A stretch of DNA of 64,000 nucleotides from Coleofasciculus sp040219735. Lineage in GTDB: Bacteria; Cyanobacteriota; Cyanobacteriia; Cyanobacteriales; Coleofasciculaceae. Shown one piece after another: positions 42,876 through 51,679 of the stretch (positions are counted from its first letter, which is position 1; each line of letters starts with the position of its first letter). The stretch lies in the NCBI GenBank assembly GCA_040219735.1, contig JAVJRX010000019.1. One strand, 5' to 3'. Under the pieces are notes generated by a model that was given only the letters and a program-made list of their open reading frames with translations, did no database searches and was not told where the DNA came from. Made by a program: the position numbers and the translations under genes.

Positions 42876-43262
42876 ATGCATGAAAAAAAAGCTATCTACC
42901 AGCCGTCAATTAAGAATGCTTCTCTCAGGCAAGGAGAGATACTAACAGATGTGGTTCAGTACAACCCTGTTGTTAGTGAACTATCACGAGAGGCTGAAGA
43001 ATTGTCTTTTGAACCAGTCATTCATCCTTATGCAATTATTGTTACACAAGATTGTGATTTAGATTGGGATTATAGAGCTAGGCAAAGTAATGATTTCAAG
43101 AAAATATTTGGAATTGATGCATCTACCTTATACTGTCAACTTGACCTAGGGATAGCCAAGCGACGCACCCTTTTATCGAGTCCTTACCTAGAACATTTTT
43201 CTCAACGGTATTATAGTTTTCACAGCAGAGTTGCATTGCCTTATCAATACGAAAGTGAATGA
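42876..43262 (+). CDS. Uncharacterised protein with QDCDLDWDYR motif
   Basis: Protein of 128 residues starting at ATG 42876 (a TTG lies just upstream). 'HPYAIIVTQDCDLDWDYRAR' is the most distinctive stretch: a beta strand, then a Cys flanked by acidic residues. No fold or function is recognised. It follows the previous gene by 18 bp and ends the cassette. It could belong to a defence, toxin-antitoxin or stress module, but this is speculative. Confidence 0.6.
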   Translation: MHEKKAIYQPSIKNASLRQGEILTDVVQYNPVVSELSREAEELSFEPVIHPYAIIVTQDCDLDWDYRARQSNDFKKIFGIDASTLYCQLDLGIAKRRTLLSSPYLEHFSQRYYSFHSRVALPYQYESE

Positions 43263-43393
43263 GAAAGTTAATAGTCGGCAGGTATAAAAACGAATAAATG
43301 GTATCCATCGGATGTTCTCATGCTCCTGACCCATCTGGGTAAATCCGCTACGATTAATAAAATAGTACAAAATAGTAGTTTTGAGATCGCACG

Positions 43394-44194
43394 ATGCCTT
43401 CCCCCTTTCCTGGGATGAATCCATACCTCGAAACTCCCCAACTATGGTCAGAATTTCATAGTCGGCTAATTGTCGCGATCGCAGATTCGCTTAACCCCCA
43501 AATCCTGCCTAAATATAGGGCGGCGGTTGAACGTCGCATCTATGAAATGAGTGATGGAGAGTCTGTTTTAGTCGGAATTCCCGATGTCAGCGTCACTCAG
43601 GGAATAAATCGTCCCAGCCAAGACGAAATATCCAGCAATATCGGAACGCTGACACCACAACCCACGATTGTTACGTTACCCATACCCGAAGAAGTTCGCG
43701 AAAGTTACCTGGAAATCCGCGAAATTGAAACTGGGCTAGTTGTCACCGTTATTGAACTCCTCTCACCCAAAAATAAAAAATCGGGTTCAGGGCGCATCGC
43801 CTACGAAACCAAGCGCCAACAAGTTCTACGCAGCCTTACTCATCTGGTGGAAATTGACTTACTCCGTGCGGGTACACCGATGGCCATGCGGGGACAATTT
43901 GCACCATCCCTTTATCGTATCCTGATAAGTCTTGCTGATCAGCGTCCTCGTGCTAACTTATATTCTTTATCCTTGCAAACTCCAATTCCTATTTTGAAAG
44001 TCCCTCTTCGTAAAGGAGAGAATGAACCTACACTCGATTTACAACGTTTAATTCACGAGGTCTATGATCGCGCGGGTTTTGCCTTTGTCATTGACTACAA
44101 TCGTCTGCTTTCCCCGCGTCTTACTCAAGCCGATCAAATCTGGTTGACGGAACATCTAAAATCTCAGAATTTGATCAACTCATCTGATTACTAA
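43394..44194 (+). CDS. DUF4058 family protein
   Basis: Protein of 266 residues matching DUF4058, expanded in cyanobacteria. It has the family start 'PSPFPGMNPYLETPQLWSEFHSRLI' in parts, 'VTVIELLSPKNKKSG' and a C-terminal 'LIHEVYDRAGFAFVIDY'. The family's function is unknown; a nuclease-like fold has been suggested for such proteins in general, but I cannot confirm it from sequence. Confidence 0.85.
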   Translation: MPSPFPGMNPYLETPQLWSEFHSRLIVAIADSLNPQILPKYRAAVERRIYEMSDGESVLVGIPDVSVTQGINRPSQDEISSNIGTLTPQPTIVTLPIPEEVRESYLEIREIETGLVVTVIELLSPKNKKSGSGRIAYETKRQQVLRSLTHLVEIDLLRAGTPMAMRGQFAPSLYRILISLADQRPRANLYSLSLQTPIPILKVPLRKGENEPTLDLQRLIHEVYDRAGFAFVIDYNRLLSPRLTQADQIWLTEHLKSQNLINSSDY

Positions 44195-44204
44195 CTTTTC
44201 ACTC

Positions 44205-44420
44205 GAAGCCTAGAAAGCTGAGAAGTTGACTTCTCCCCCGGTTAAAACGCGGGGGATTCTAAGCAGATACTTTGGGACGAGCTGAAGCCGCGTCCCGTCG
44301 TTTTATCTTTTTAGAGTTCCAGAGGAAGACTCTGGATGGCGCAGTCAAAAACGCCCTACTGACGCAAGGCTCAATCAAGACCTAGCTGTATCTCTACTTT
44401 GCGGAGAATGTTAGCAGCAC
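44205..44420 (-). ncRNA. Candidate TnpB guide (omega/reRNA) region
   Basis: By family knowledge the guide RNA of TnpB overlaps the 3' end of tnpB and extends to the right end. This segment has the expected hairpins, including GGGACG...CGTCCC (44275-44295). Placement is inferred from position, not from expression. Confidence 0.4.
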
Positions 44421-45567
44421 CATTAGCATCGGCGTTGACAAATTCTCCGTTTTTGGTGCGGTACATTCCCCGTTTTACTCGCTTTCCACCCTTGCTCCAC
44501 CCTTCCGGGCCTGAGCCGAATACAGGCAGAGGGTCATTGTCAACAAAACTAGCTTTAGAGGTATAGCTTTCTTCAGTTTCTACGAACTGAATCCCATACT
44601 GCTCACACAGTTGCTCAATCCTGTTTTTGAGACGAGCGGTAGGGATTTGAACAAATTCCTGGTTCGTCTTTTTCCCTAACTCAATTCCGTCTTTGCTGCG
44701 TCGATTCCAGCCGAAAACAACTGTTCCAATCCGATATTGGAGACAATGGTTGATAACGACACGAGCGGCTTTGTTAACCGCATCTCTTATTTGTCTATTA
44801 CGCCTTTCTGTGAGAGAGGCTAATTCTTCATTCCAAAACCCTTGAGCTTTACCCAATTTAATGATTGCAACCCGCTTGTTGTAGAGCTGGTTAAGGCTCT
44901 TTAGTTTGCGTCCATCAACGATAAAGCTGGTCTCTACGTTAGAGACACAGGTGATCCAATTATTAAGTCCGGGGTCGATTCCTATCACCCGCGAGGGATC
45001 TACATCTGCTGTCACAGAAGGCAGAAGGTAGACAAACTCAGCGTAGAAGCAACCGTTGCGGGGGAGGATTCTCAGCTCCTTGATGTCTTTGAAGTTGAGG
45101 TTAAATAGTATTGGGATAAAGAAATTCGCTATCTTGAACCATGTTTTAACCAACTTTCCTAGCGGTATTCTGATTCGACCATCTTTAATCTTCAAAGCCT
45201 GCTTAGGATAACTAACAACAGAAAGACCGCCTTTCTTTAAATACTTAGGCAGTTTAGGACTATCTGCTATCTTTCCTTTTATAAATGCCTTTATCAATCC
45301 ACCGAAGGACTTAAAAGATTCGCTAACGGTTCTTAGCGCTTGTTGAGCTGCTTGAGAATAGAGGGCTTGGAAATGTTTGTTGTTTTTATACTCCTTTTCT
45401 AGGTCGTATTTACCGATAATCCGCCGACGCTTGAACCAGATTTGACGAGCATAATAGATGCCGCAGTTCATCAAGTTATTCGTTTCAGCGCAAATAAACT
45501 CTAAAACTGCGGCTAGCTCTTTATCTGGATTTAACAATACTTGCTGACAACCGTACAAGAATATCAC
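44371..45567 (-). CDS. tnpB: RNA-guided nuclease TnpB
   Basis: Protein of 398 residues of the OrfB/TnpB family. RuvC-like catalytic residues are present: Asp in 'VIGIDPGLNNWITCV', Glu in 'FVETEESYTSKAS' and Asp in 'FVNADANGAANILRK'. The usual CxxC...CxxC zinc finger is not visible between the last two motifs; instead the 'KRVKRGMYRTKNGEFVNADA' form is seen, as in some cyanobacterial IS1341/IS891 relatives. The gene is intact and may therefore be active. Confidence 0.92.
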   Translation of the reverse strand: MIFLYGCQQVLLNPDKELAAVLEFICAETNNLMNCGIYYARQIWFKRRRIIGKYDLEKEYKNNKHFQALYSQAAQQALRTVSESFKSFGGLIKAFIKGKIADSPKLPKYLKKGGLSVVSYPKQALKIKDGRIRIPLGKLVKTWFKIANFFIPILFNLNFKDIKELRILPRNGCFYAEFVYLLPSVTADVDPSRVIGIDPGLNNWITCVSNVETSFIVDGRKLKSLNQLYNKRVAIIKLGKAQGFWNEELASLTERRNRQIRDAVNKAARVVINHCLQYRIGTVVFGWNRRSKDGIELGKKTNQEFVQIPTARLKNRIEQLCEQYGIQFVETEESYTSKASFVDNDPLPVFGSGPEGWSKGGKRVKRGMYRTKNGEFVNADANGAANILRKVEIQLGLD

Positions 45568-45651
45568 CTCCCTGTTTATGGTTCTATTATATATATCACT
45601 TGAGGAAGTTATTGCGGGATAAATCCCGCTGTCTTTACGACTTGCTCGGTT

Positions 45652-45924
45652 TCATCCCTCGGATAAATCGCGAGGGAGCCTGCACCATCGCTTGCCTGTA
45701 ATATTCTCGTTAACCCAACAAGACCACTGTTTGCTGAGGATAGGTACGCCTATACATAAACCTACGCTACAGTCACATTTACCGCCACCAAGACTAATAT
45801 TCATTCTATTGGGACTTACGCCAACTAGCACTGCAAGCGCTACCTGTAGAGAGAATTCATGAATTTCCCCTACTATGGCTAAAGTTGCGGCGTAAGTGTT
45901 GTCTACGTTGGCACATTGGGACAT
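45652..45924 (-). CDS. Doubtful 90-residue open frame
   Basis: Cys- and Gly-rich open frame overlapping the left end of the TnpB element. It has no recognised homology, no clear ribosome-binding site and its 3' end lies in the element end. It may be non-coding or a remnant. Confidence 0.2.
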   Translation of the reverse strand: MSQCANVDNTYAATLAIVGEIHEFSLQVALAVLVGVSPNRMNISLGGGKCDCSVGLCIGVPILSKQWSCWVNENITGKRWCRLPRDLSEG

Positions 45925-46113
45925 TAGCGATGCTGTTTATGACATAGCAACAAGGGAGGGGTTGCGCTCCACAGAGGAGGTTGAACAAAGAGATTAAGCA
46001 TTAGGGTAACGTGCAAGTTTACGCTTACGAGGCGTTTACCGCTTCTGATCAGGGGTTAAGTGCTACGATCTTAACCAATTTTAGGATAGCTTTATATTTT
46101 CTTCATAAAAACG

Positions 46114-46174
46114 GCTGGGGTGGGGGAAGCGGGGAAGATGGGGAAGCTGGGGAAGCGGGGGAAGCGGGGGGAGA
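46114..46174 (+). repeat. G-rich tandem repeat (GGGGAAGC units)
   Basis: About seven units of GGGGAAGC/T, related to 18106-18208. The surrounding 45925-46286 gap holds no other recognisable feature. Confidence 0.85.
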
Positions 46175-46286
46175 GAAAGTTATATCTTTTGAATGCAACT
46201 TGCTATAAACTGCCTCAACCGATGAGAGATAAAAAGTTTTAAACTAAAAATAGTCAAGAATCTATTGAAAACCTGATTGAGTCAAA

Positions 46287-46853
46287 GTGTTATACCGAAT
46301 TTGGCAAAGCTGTTTCTGGGGGGTGTCATTGTTCCTCGGTGTTTTCAGTCTGGCGGTAACGGTTGAAGCTCAACCTGCACCCGTGTTTATTCCGTTTATG
46401 GAACGTATCCAAAAAAATTTGCCTGTCGGGTTAGCCATGCGCTTACCCACCCAGTTACGAGTGAATGATCTTTTGGATATTGATCCAAACCAATTAATTG
46501 TCCGTGTCTTTCCCTCACAAGCCCCCCCTAGTTATATGGTAAGTCTGTTTACCTGCGATCGCAGCCCGAATTCTTGCTTATTAGGTAGCTTTTCAGTCAA
46601 CCCCAAGGAGTCGGCGAGTGCGAGGCGTGATCTGGAGCGACATGAAACTCTAGGCGATCGCATTACATTGGCGCCTAATGTTGCTGGATATCTGATTGAA
46701 GGACCATCTCAAAATCCATCCTACTCCTTCTCAACCGTGATGTGGCAGCAAAACGATATGATTTATACGATTAGCTTTCCTGCCATTGAACGGCAGAATA
46801 TTCTCTATATGGCGCTTTCTATGGCAAGGGAACAAGGGTTTTATCGTCGTTAG
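46287..46853 (+). CDS. Exported conserved hypothetical protein
   Basis: Protein of 188 residues starting at a GTG. A clear signal peptide (~1-29, ending TVEAQPA) is followed by a soluble domain with two Cys that may form a disulfide ('FTCDRSPNSCLLG'), so it is likely periplasmic or secreted. No family is recognised. It converges with aroB. Confidence 0.7.
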   Translation: MLYRIWQSCFWGVSLFLGVFSLAVTVEAQPAPVFIPFMERIQKNLPVGLAMRLPTQLRVNDLLDIDPNQLIVRVFPSQAPPSYMVSLFTCDRSPNSCLLGSFSVNPKESASARRDLERHETLGDRITLAPNVAGYLIEGPSQNPSYSFSTVMWQQNDMIYTISFPAIERQNILYMALSMAREQGFYRR

Positions 46854-46854
46854 T

Positions 46855-46876
46855 CATTTGTCATTTGTCATTTGTC
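46855..46876. repeat. TCATTTG tandem repeats
   Basis: Three units of GTCATTTG followed by GGGAATAGGGAATGGGGAAT-type sequence, between the converging hypothetical and aroB genes. Related ATTTGTCATT-type stretches occur at 27192 and 34630. Confidence 0.7.
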
Positions 46877-46904
46877 AGGGAATAGGGAATGGGGAATAGA
46901 AAAC

Positions 46905-47999
46905 TCATAAGTCATGATTCAGAACTTGGCGAATTACATCGGCTGGAACTTGATCGGTTATCGATACCTGACCAATTTGCGTGGGTAAAACAAATCGTAC
47001 TTTACCATCTTTCACTTTCTTATCAGTTTGCAGGGTATCAATAATCGCATCAATATCCAATCCCGGTGGTAACTGAGTGGGTAATCCGGCTTTCTCGATT
47101 AAAGCCTTCTGACGTTCTGCTTCCTGGGATGTCCACATCTGAAGTTCTACCGCAATTTGACCAGCCGCAACCATGCCAATCGCCACCGCTTCCCCATGAT
47201 TAACGACTTTATAGCCAGTTAAACTTTCGACCGCATGACCAATCGTGTGACCATAATTTAAAATAGCTCTTAATCCGGCTTCTTTCTCATCCTGACTGAC
47301 GACATCGGCTTTGGCTTGGCAGGAGGAGGATAAAATAAAAGACAATAATTCATCATCCAAATACCGCCGCCCGTCGAGACGTTTAGTATTCTCTAACTTA
47401 GCAAATAAGTCAGCATTCCAGATTACGCCATATTTAATCACCTCTGCCATTCCCGCCCGTAATTCTCGTGGGGGTAAGGTTTGTAAAACTTGCGGATCAA
47501 TTAAAACAAAGCGGGGTTGGTGAAATGCACCAATTAAGTTTTTGCCTTGAGGATGGTTTACCCCTGTCTTACCGCCAATGGCTGCATCTACCATAGCTAA
47601 AAGGGAAGTGGGAACTTGGACGACATTGATCCCCCGTAACCAGGTAGCCGCCGCAAACCCCGTCATATCCCCGATTACGCCTCCCCCTAATGCCACCATA
47701 GTTGAAGACCGTTCTAAGCGGTTCTGGAGGGCTGCATCGTGGATTTTTTGAATAGACTTAAGGGTTTTATAACGTTCGCCTGCGGGTAAGGTACAGTGAG
47801 ACACCTGATAGCCGACCAACTTTAGCGCCGCGATCGCCCGTTCCCCGTAGCGGCGAAAAATGGCTGGATTGGAGACGAGGAGAACCTGCTTCCCCAGTTT
47901 CAGCCGACTCATCCAAACACCTATATCGTCTAAGCTTCCCGGCGCGATCGCAATATCATAAGACTGCGGCGGTACTTCAACCCGAATCACTGACTTCAT
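46905..47999 (-). CDS. aroB: 3-dehydroquinate synthase
   Basis: Second enzyme of the shikimate pathway, 364 residues, cytoplasmic, NAD- and metal-dependent. It carries 'ALGGGVIGDMTGFAAATWLRGI' in two parts, 'PTSLLAMVDAAIGGKTGVNHP', 'KNLIGAFHQP' and the metal-binding 'LNYGHTIGHAVE'. The frame is open to 48107, but the ATG at 47999 (MKSVIRVEVPP) matches the family N-terminus. It is divergent from the petL-like gene. Confidence 0.96.
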   Translation of the reverse strand: MKSVIRVEVPPQSYDIAIAPGSLDDIGVWMSRLKLGKQVLLVSNPAIFRRYGERAIAALKLVGYQVSHCTLPAGERYKTLKSIQKIHDAALQNRLERSSTMVALGGGVIGDMTGFAAATWLRGINVVQVPTSLLAMVDAAIGGKTGVNHPQGKNLIGAFHQPRFVLIDPQVLQTLPPRELRAGMAEVIKYGVIWNADLFAKLENTKRLDGRRYLDDELLSFILSSSCQAKADVVSQDEKEAGLRAILNYGHTIGHAVESLTGYKVVNHGEAVAIGMVAAGQIAVELQMWTSQEAERQKALIEKAGLPTQLPPGLDIDAIIDTLQTDKKVKDGKVRFVLPTQIGQVSITDQVPADVIRQVLNHDL

Positions 48000-48087
48000 T
48001 TGATTTATCCTAAGCCACTCTGGGCTGTATTTTATCCCGCTCTGATGATTCAATGGATAAATAAGACTTTTTTTGGGAGAGTAGTAT

Positions 48088-48189
48088 ATGCCAGTCTCTG
48101 GAATCATCGCCTATTTTGTCATCCTCGGTGGCGCCACAGGTGTCGCCCTAGCCTTGTTTTTTGGTCTGAAAGCTGTCAAATTGATTTAG
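48088..48189 (+). CDS. petL: PetL-like cytochrome b6f subunit
   Basis: Short gene of 33 codons: one transmembrane helix between MPVSGIIAYFVILGG and the polar ending FFGLKAVKLI. The size, single helix and 'FGL+A+KLI' ending fit PetL of cyanobacteria, a small subunit of the cytochrome b6f complex in the thylakoid membrane. GGGAGA precedes the ATG at good spacing. It is divergent from aroB and easily missed because of its length. Confidence 0.72.
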   Translation: MPVSGIIAYFVILGGATGVALALFFGLKAVKLI

Positions 48190-48204
48190 ACCCAGGGATG
48201 AGAC

Positions 48205-48245
48205 CCAACAAGAATCTGTTGGGTTTCACTCCGTTCAACCCAACC
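48205..48245. repeat. TGTTGGGTTTCACTCCGTTC dispersed repeat
   Basis: Matches 54018-54054 almost exactly and 32742-32770 partly. It has CCCAACA and TGTTGGG inverted arms and may act as a terminator between petL and the DUF1501 gene. Confidence 0.75.
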
Positions 48246-48265
48246 GACCAAAGTGCGATGATCCG

Positions 48266-49492
48266 TCAAAAAAGTGGCAAGGAATGATTAGAGGTAAAGC
48301 CAGGAAAAACTTGAGCAACTTGATTCGCCTTAAGTTGAATATGTTGTTCTAATATAGACGCGATCGCTTCTCGAAAATCTGTGGTGACGGCTAAATCTCG
48401 TCCTTGGAATAACGCCGATTCACTCAAACCTGACCATTCCCCATAAACCTTACCACCACGAATCCCACCCCCTAAAATCCACATCACGTTACCATGTCCG
48501 TGATCCGTTCCCCCATTACCATTCTCCTTCACCGTGCGACCGAACTCCGATAAGATTGCGATCGTGGTATCGGCATAGAGTGACCCTAATTCCTTGACTA
48601 GAGTCACTAATCCTTGGGCTAGAGATTTCAGTTTATTGGCAAACTGACCCTGACTGCTTCCCTGATTAATATGAGTATCCCAGCCACCTAACGCCATAAA
48701 TGCCAATTGAGTCTGGGAATCTCCAACCATCAGCTTGGCGAGATTACGAGTATCTTTGGCAAACTGACTAGGAGGTGGTGCGCCTCGGTCAGCTTCCTGC
48801 ATTTCAGCCGCCAATGTTGCTAACAGAATTTCCCGAGCTTTTTGCCCTTCCTGATAAGCTAGATGAATCGAATCATTTCCACTGTAAAGACGTTCAAATG
48901 CTGCATTAAGTTGAGAACGATCCACTGACAGAGAACGAGTAGCATTATTTCCTAGTGGTAGACTAGCCACAGAACTTTGACCCATCAGGATAGGTGAGAT
49001 CATCGAACCGATATTTACGGCTTGAGTTGGTCTAGCTTGAGGGAGAGTCGCTAACAGGCGATTCATCCAACCATCAGATGTCGTTTTATCTCCAGGAGTT
49101 CCACTTTCCATATAATTTTGAGCATCAAAATGAGAGCGAGTGGTATCCGGTGATCCGCAAGCATGGATAAATGCTAAACTTCCTTGTTTCCATAAAGGAA
49201 TTAGGTCAGCTAAAGCGGGATGCAAGCCAAAACGACCATCTAAATCTAGCACTCCTCCCTTTTCTTTGGGTTGGGGAATAGCAATTCTGGGTCTAGCTTC
49301 GTAATAATCTGGGTCTTGGTAGGGAACCACCACATTTAATCCATCGATACCACCGCGCAGGAATATGACAATAAGTCGCTTGTTGGTATTCGTTGAAGCC
49401 ATTCCTCTAGCCGCCCAACCATGGAACCCAATCGGGGTAAGTCCAGCAGCAGTTAAGAGGCTAGCGTATTGTAAAAATTTGCGTCGGTTCAT
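48266..49492 (-). CDS. DUF1501 family protein with Tat-type signal
   Basis: Protein of 408 residues. It starts 'MNRRKFLQYASLLTAAGL', a twin-arginine signal peptide, so it is exported folded. DUF1501 motifs: 'FLRGGIDGLNVVVPYQDPDY', 'HPALADLIPLWKQGSLAFIH' and 'SEFGRTVKENGNGGTDHGH' (alkaline-phosphatase-like fold). The enzymatic activity is unproven. It is monocistronic. Confidence 0.9.
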   Translation of the reverse strand: MNRRKFLQYASLLTAAGLTPIGFHGWAARGMASTNTNKRLIVIFLRGGIDGLNVVVPYQDPDYYEARPRIAIPQPKEKGGVLDLDGRFGLHPALADLIPLWKQGSLAFIHACGSPDTTRSHFDAQNYMESGTPGDKTTSDGWMNRLLATLPQARPTQAVNIGSMISPILMGQSSVASLPLGNNATRSLSVDRSQLNAAFERLYSGNDSIHLAYQEGQKAREILLATLAAEMQEADRGAPPPSQFAKDTRNLAKLMVGDSQTQLAFMALGGWDTHINQGSSQGQFANKLKSLAQGLVTLVKELGSLYADTTIAILSEFGRTVKENGNGGTDHGHGNVMWILGGGIRGGKVYGEWSGLSESALFQGRDLAVTTDFREAIASILEQHIQLKANQVAQVFPGFTSNHSLPLF

Positions 49493-49682
49493 GGGGTTGA
49501 AAGTCGGGGCGGTTTAGCTGTTCTAGAACGGATATCATTAATCACAGGGTAAAAGAGTCAGTTTGTCAAGGTGACGACGATAGAGATTTTTGGCGATCAG
49601 TTTTGGCATAGTACCCATTGTCGGGGCGGATTGACGTTAAAACTATTGTCTAATAGAAGTCTGAGATCGGGTAAAGTGAGGC

Positions 49683-50315
49683 TTGAGAGACTGCTACGGA
49701 TGCCGACCGATTGAACAATTTCTGCAGAAAAAACCGGATATTTTACAGAGGATAAAAGCAATAGCCAAATGTCCTCTTAAGGACGCGGCTGCCGTCAACT
49801 CGACTCGATGGGCGTTGTATCATCAGCTAGCAGCTACGGGTTTACCAGTTGAAACGGGGACAGGTGGAATGACAAAGTTCAACCGCACCCGCTTAGGTTT
49901 ACCGAAAACCCATTGGCTCGATGCTGCAAGCGTAGGACAATCAACCCCAGAGAATTTAATAACTCGAAATATTAATCCCTTGGTAATCAAGGCAACGGGA
50001 CATGGGAGGAGGCAAATGGCACAAATCAATAAATTTGGCTTCCCACGCCGAAAAAAAGATGGCAGTCATAGCGTGAGAAAAAGCACCAAAGAGTTTCATG
50101 GATTTAAGACAGGCGATATTGTCCGCGCCATTGTCCCCACCGGGAAAAATCAAGGAACGCACATTGGGCGAGTGACAGTGAGAGCTGGTCGAGTCTTTGA
50201 CTTGACTACAGCAAAAGGGAAACTGCAAAGCATCAACTGGAAGTATTTCGAGCCAATCTGGAAAGCTGACGGTTATACTTATGTCCACAAAGGAAAGAAA
50301 TGTCCATTGATTTAA
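49683..50315 (+). pseudogene. iscB: 5'-truncated IscB (RNA-guided nuclease ancestor of Cas9)
   Basis: The 210 codons correspond to the C-terminal part of IscB. They begin just after the HNH core ('RPIEQFLQKKPDILQRIKA'), include 'PLKDAAAVNSTRWAL', the RuvC-III region 'LPKTHWLDAASVG' and the C-terminal 'FHGFKTGDIVRAIVPTGKNQ' and 'INWKYFEPIWKADGYTY'. The RRXRR region, bridge helix, RuvC-I and -II and most of HNH are missing, so it cannot be an active nuclease. No upstream guide RNA is recognised. Likely a transposon relic. Confidence 0.82.
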
Positions 50316-50446
50316 CGATTAGAGCAATAGCGATCGCACTTTGCCGCCATCATCGCACCTTACCCCTCAACTTACATTAAATCGCGATCGGTGGTAGAGG
50401 CTTAAGTGGGAAAATATATCTGTTCTGACTGGCTTCATATCTTCAG

Positions 50447-51634
50447 ATGACGAACTTTCCTCAGCACCAACCCAAGGACGACCCCATGCGGAGTGTCCAT
50501 ACCACGAACTTTCCCCAAATCCTCACCCAACTGGGGATTTCGTTAGTTGTTTCCACTTACCAAGCGGGTAAGTTAATCGTCCTCCGTGCTGATGGAGAAC
50601 ATATCAATACTCACTTCCGCGTCTTCCAAAAACCCATGGGTTTAGCAGCGGATCGAGGTAGAATCGCCATTGGTACAGCCAACCAAGTTTGTGAACTCCG
50701 CAATGTGCCAGCCGTTGCTCAAAAGTTGGAACCTATCGGTAAACACGACGCTTGCTATCTTCCCCGTAATTCTCACATTACTGGGGATATTGATATCCAT
50801 GAAATGGCATGGGCACAACAAGAACTCTGGTTTATCAATACCCGTTTTTCTTGTCTATGTACCCTTGACTTTGACCACAGCTTTGTCCCCCGTTGGCGAC
50901 CTGATTTTATCAGCGCCTTATCACCAGAAGACCGTTGTCATCTTAATGGTTTAGGTATGGTAAATAATTACCCTAAGTACGTCACGGCATTAGGAACAAC
51001 AGATAGTAGAGGAGGCTGGCGAGAAAATAAGGCTTATGGTGGCGTATTGATGGATGTAGAGACAAATCAGGTGATTGTGCGAGGATTATCAATGCCTCAC
51101 TCACCCCGTTGGTATCAAAATCGTCTCTGGGTATTGGAATCAGGGAATGGTTCTCTAGCAACCGTTGATTTGGCGTCTGGGAAATGTGAGACAGTGACTC
51201 AACTTCCTGGTTTTACGCGGGGTATAGATTTCTGGGGTCCCTTGGCGTTTATTGGTCTTTCCCAAGTACGGGAAACCGCAGTATTTAGTGGTATTCCTTT
51301 GACCGAAAGGCTCTCCGAACGAATCTGTGGGGTTTGGGTGGTCAATATTGAGACAGGGCAAACTGTGGCGTTTTTGCAGTTTGAAGAGGCGGTGCAGGAA
51401 ATTTTTGCGGTTCAGGTATTACCCGGTATTCGGTTTCCTGAGATTATTGACTGGGATGAAAAACTAATTGCGACTTCTTATGTTTTGCCGGATGCAGCGT
51501 TGGTGGATGTGCCTGATGGACAAAAGCAGTTGGTAAGAGAAATTAGTACCTTTCAATCGCAGGTGGGGTCAGATATACCGAAGAAATCGGGGAAGTTTAA
51601 GCGGAAAAAGCGCGGATTTGATGTCAACAGTTAG
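50447..51634 (+). CDS. TIGR03032 family protein
   Basis: Protein of 395 residues of the TIGR03032 (DUF4915) family, soluble, with beta-propeller-like repetitive strands. Family features: 'LVVSTYQAGKLIVLRADG', 'FQKPMGLAAD', 'DACYLPRNSHITGDIDIHE' and 'GLSMPHSPRWYQNRLWVLES'. Function unknown. The stop codon abuts the GTAGAGACGT palindrome at 51634. Confidence 0.88.
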   Translation: MTNFPQHQPKDDPMRSVHTTNFPQILTQLGISLVVSTYQAGKLIVLRADGEHINTHFRVFQKPMGLAADRGRIAIGTANQVCELRNVPAVAQKLEPIGKHDACYLPRNSHITGDIDIHEMAWAQQELWFINTRFSCLCTLDFDHSFVPRWRPDFISALSPEDRCHLNGLGMVNNYPKYVTALGTTDSRGGWRENKAYGGVLMDVETNQVIVRGLSMPHSPRWYQNRLWVLESGNGSLATVDLASGKCETVTQLPGFTRGIDFWGPLAFIGLSQVRETAVFSGIPLTERLSERICGVWVVNIETGQTVAFLQFEEAVQEIFAVQVLPGIRFPEIIDWDEKLIATSYVLPDAALVDVPDGQKQLVREISTFQSQVGSDIPKKSGKFKRKKRGFDVNS

Positions 51635-51661
51635 TAGAGACGTTGCATGCAACGTCTTTAC
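51634..51661. repeat. GTAGAGACGT palindromic repeat
   Basis: GTAGAGACGTTGCA with its mirror TGCAACGTCTTTAC (one mismatch). Its first base is the last base of the TIGR03032 stop codon. It may act as a terminator between converging genes. Confidence 0.88.
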
Positions 51662-51679
51662 ATAATGATGAAAGAAGCT

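Larger units (their letters stand above)
44205..45680 (-). mobile_element. IS200/IS605-type solo TnpB element
   Basis: A tnpB gene flanked by hairpin-rich ends without a tnpA. Right end: AGAAGttgaCTTCT (44221-44234) and CCCCC...GGGGG (44235-44255). Left end: GCGGGATaaATCCCGC (45614-45629) and a CCCTCG...CGAGGG hairpin (45656-45676). Boundaries are estimated. Movement would need a TnpA supplied elsewhere. Confidence 0.7.
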
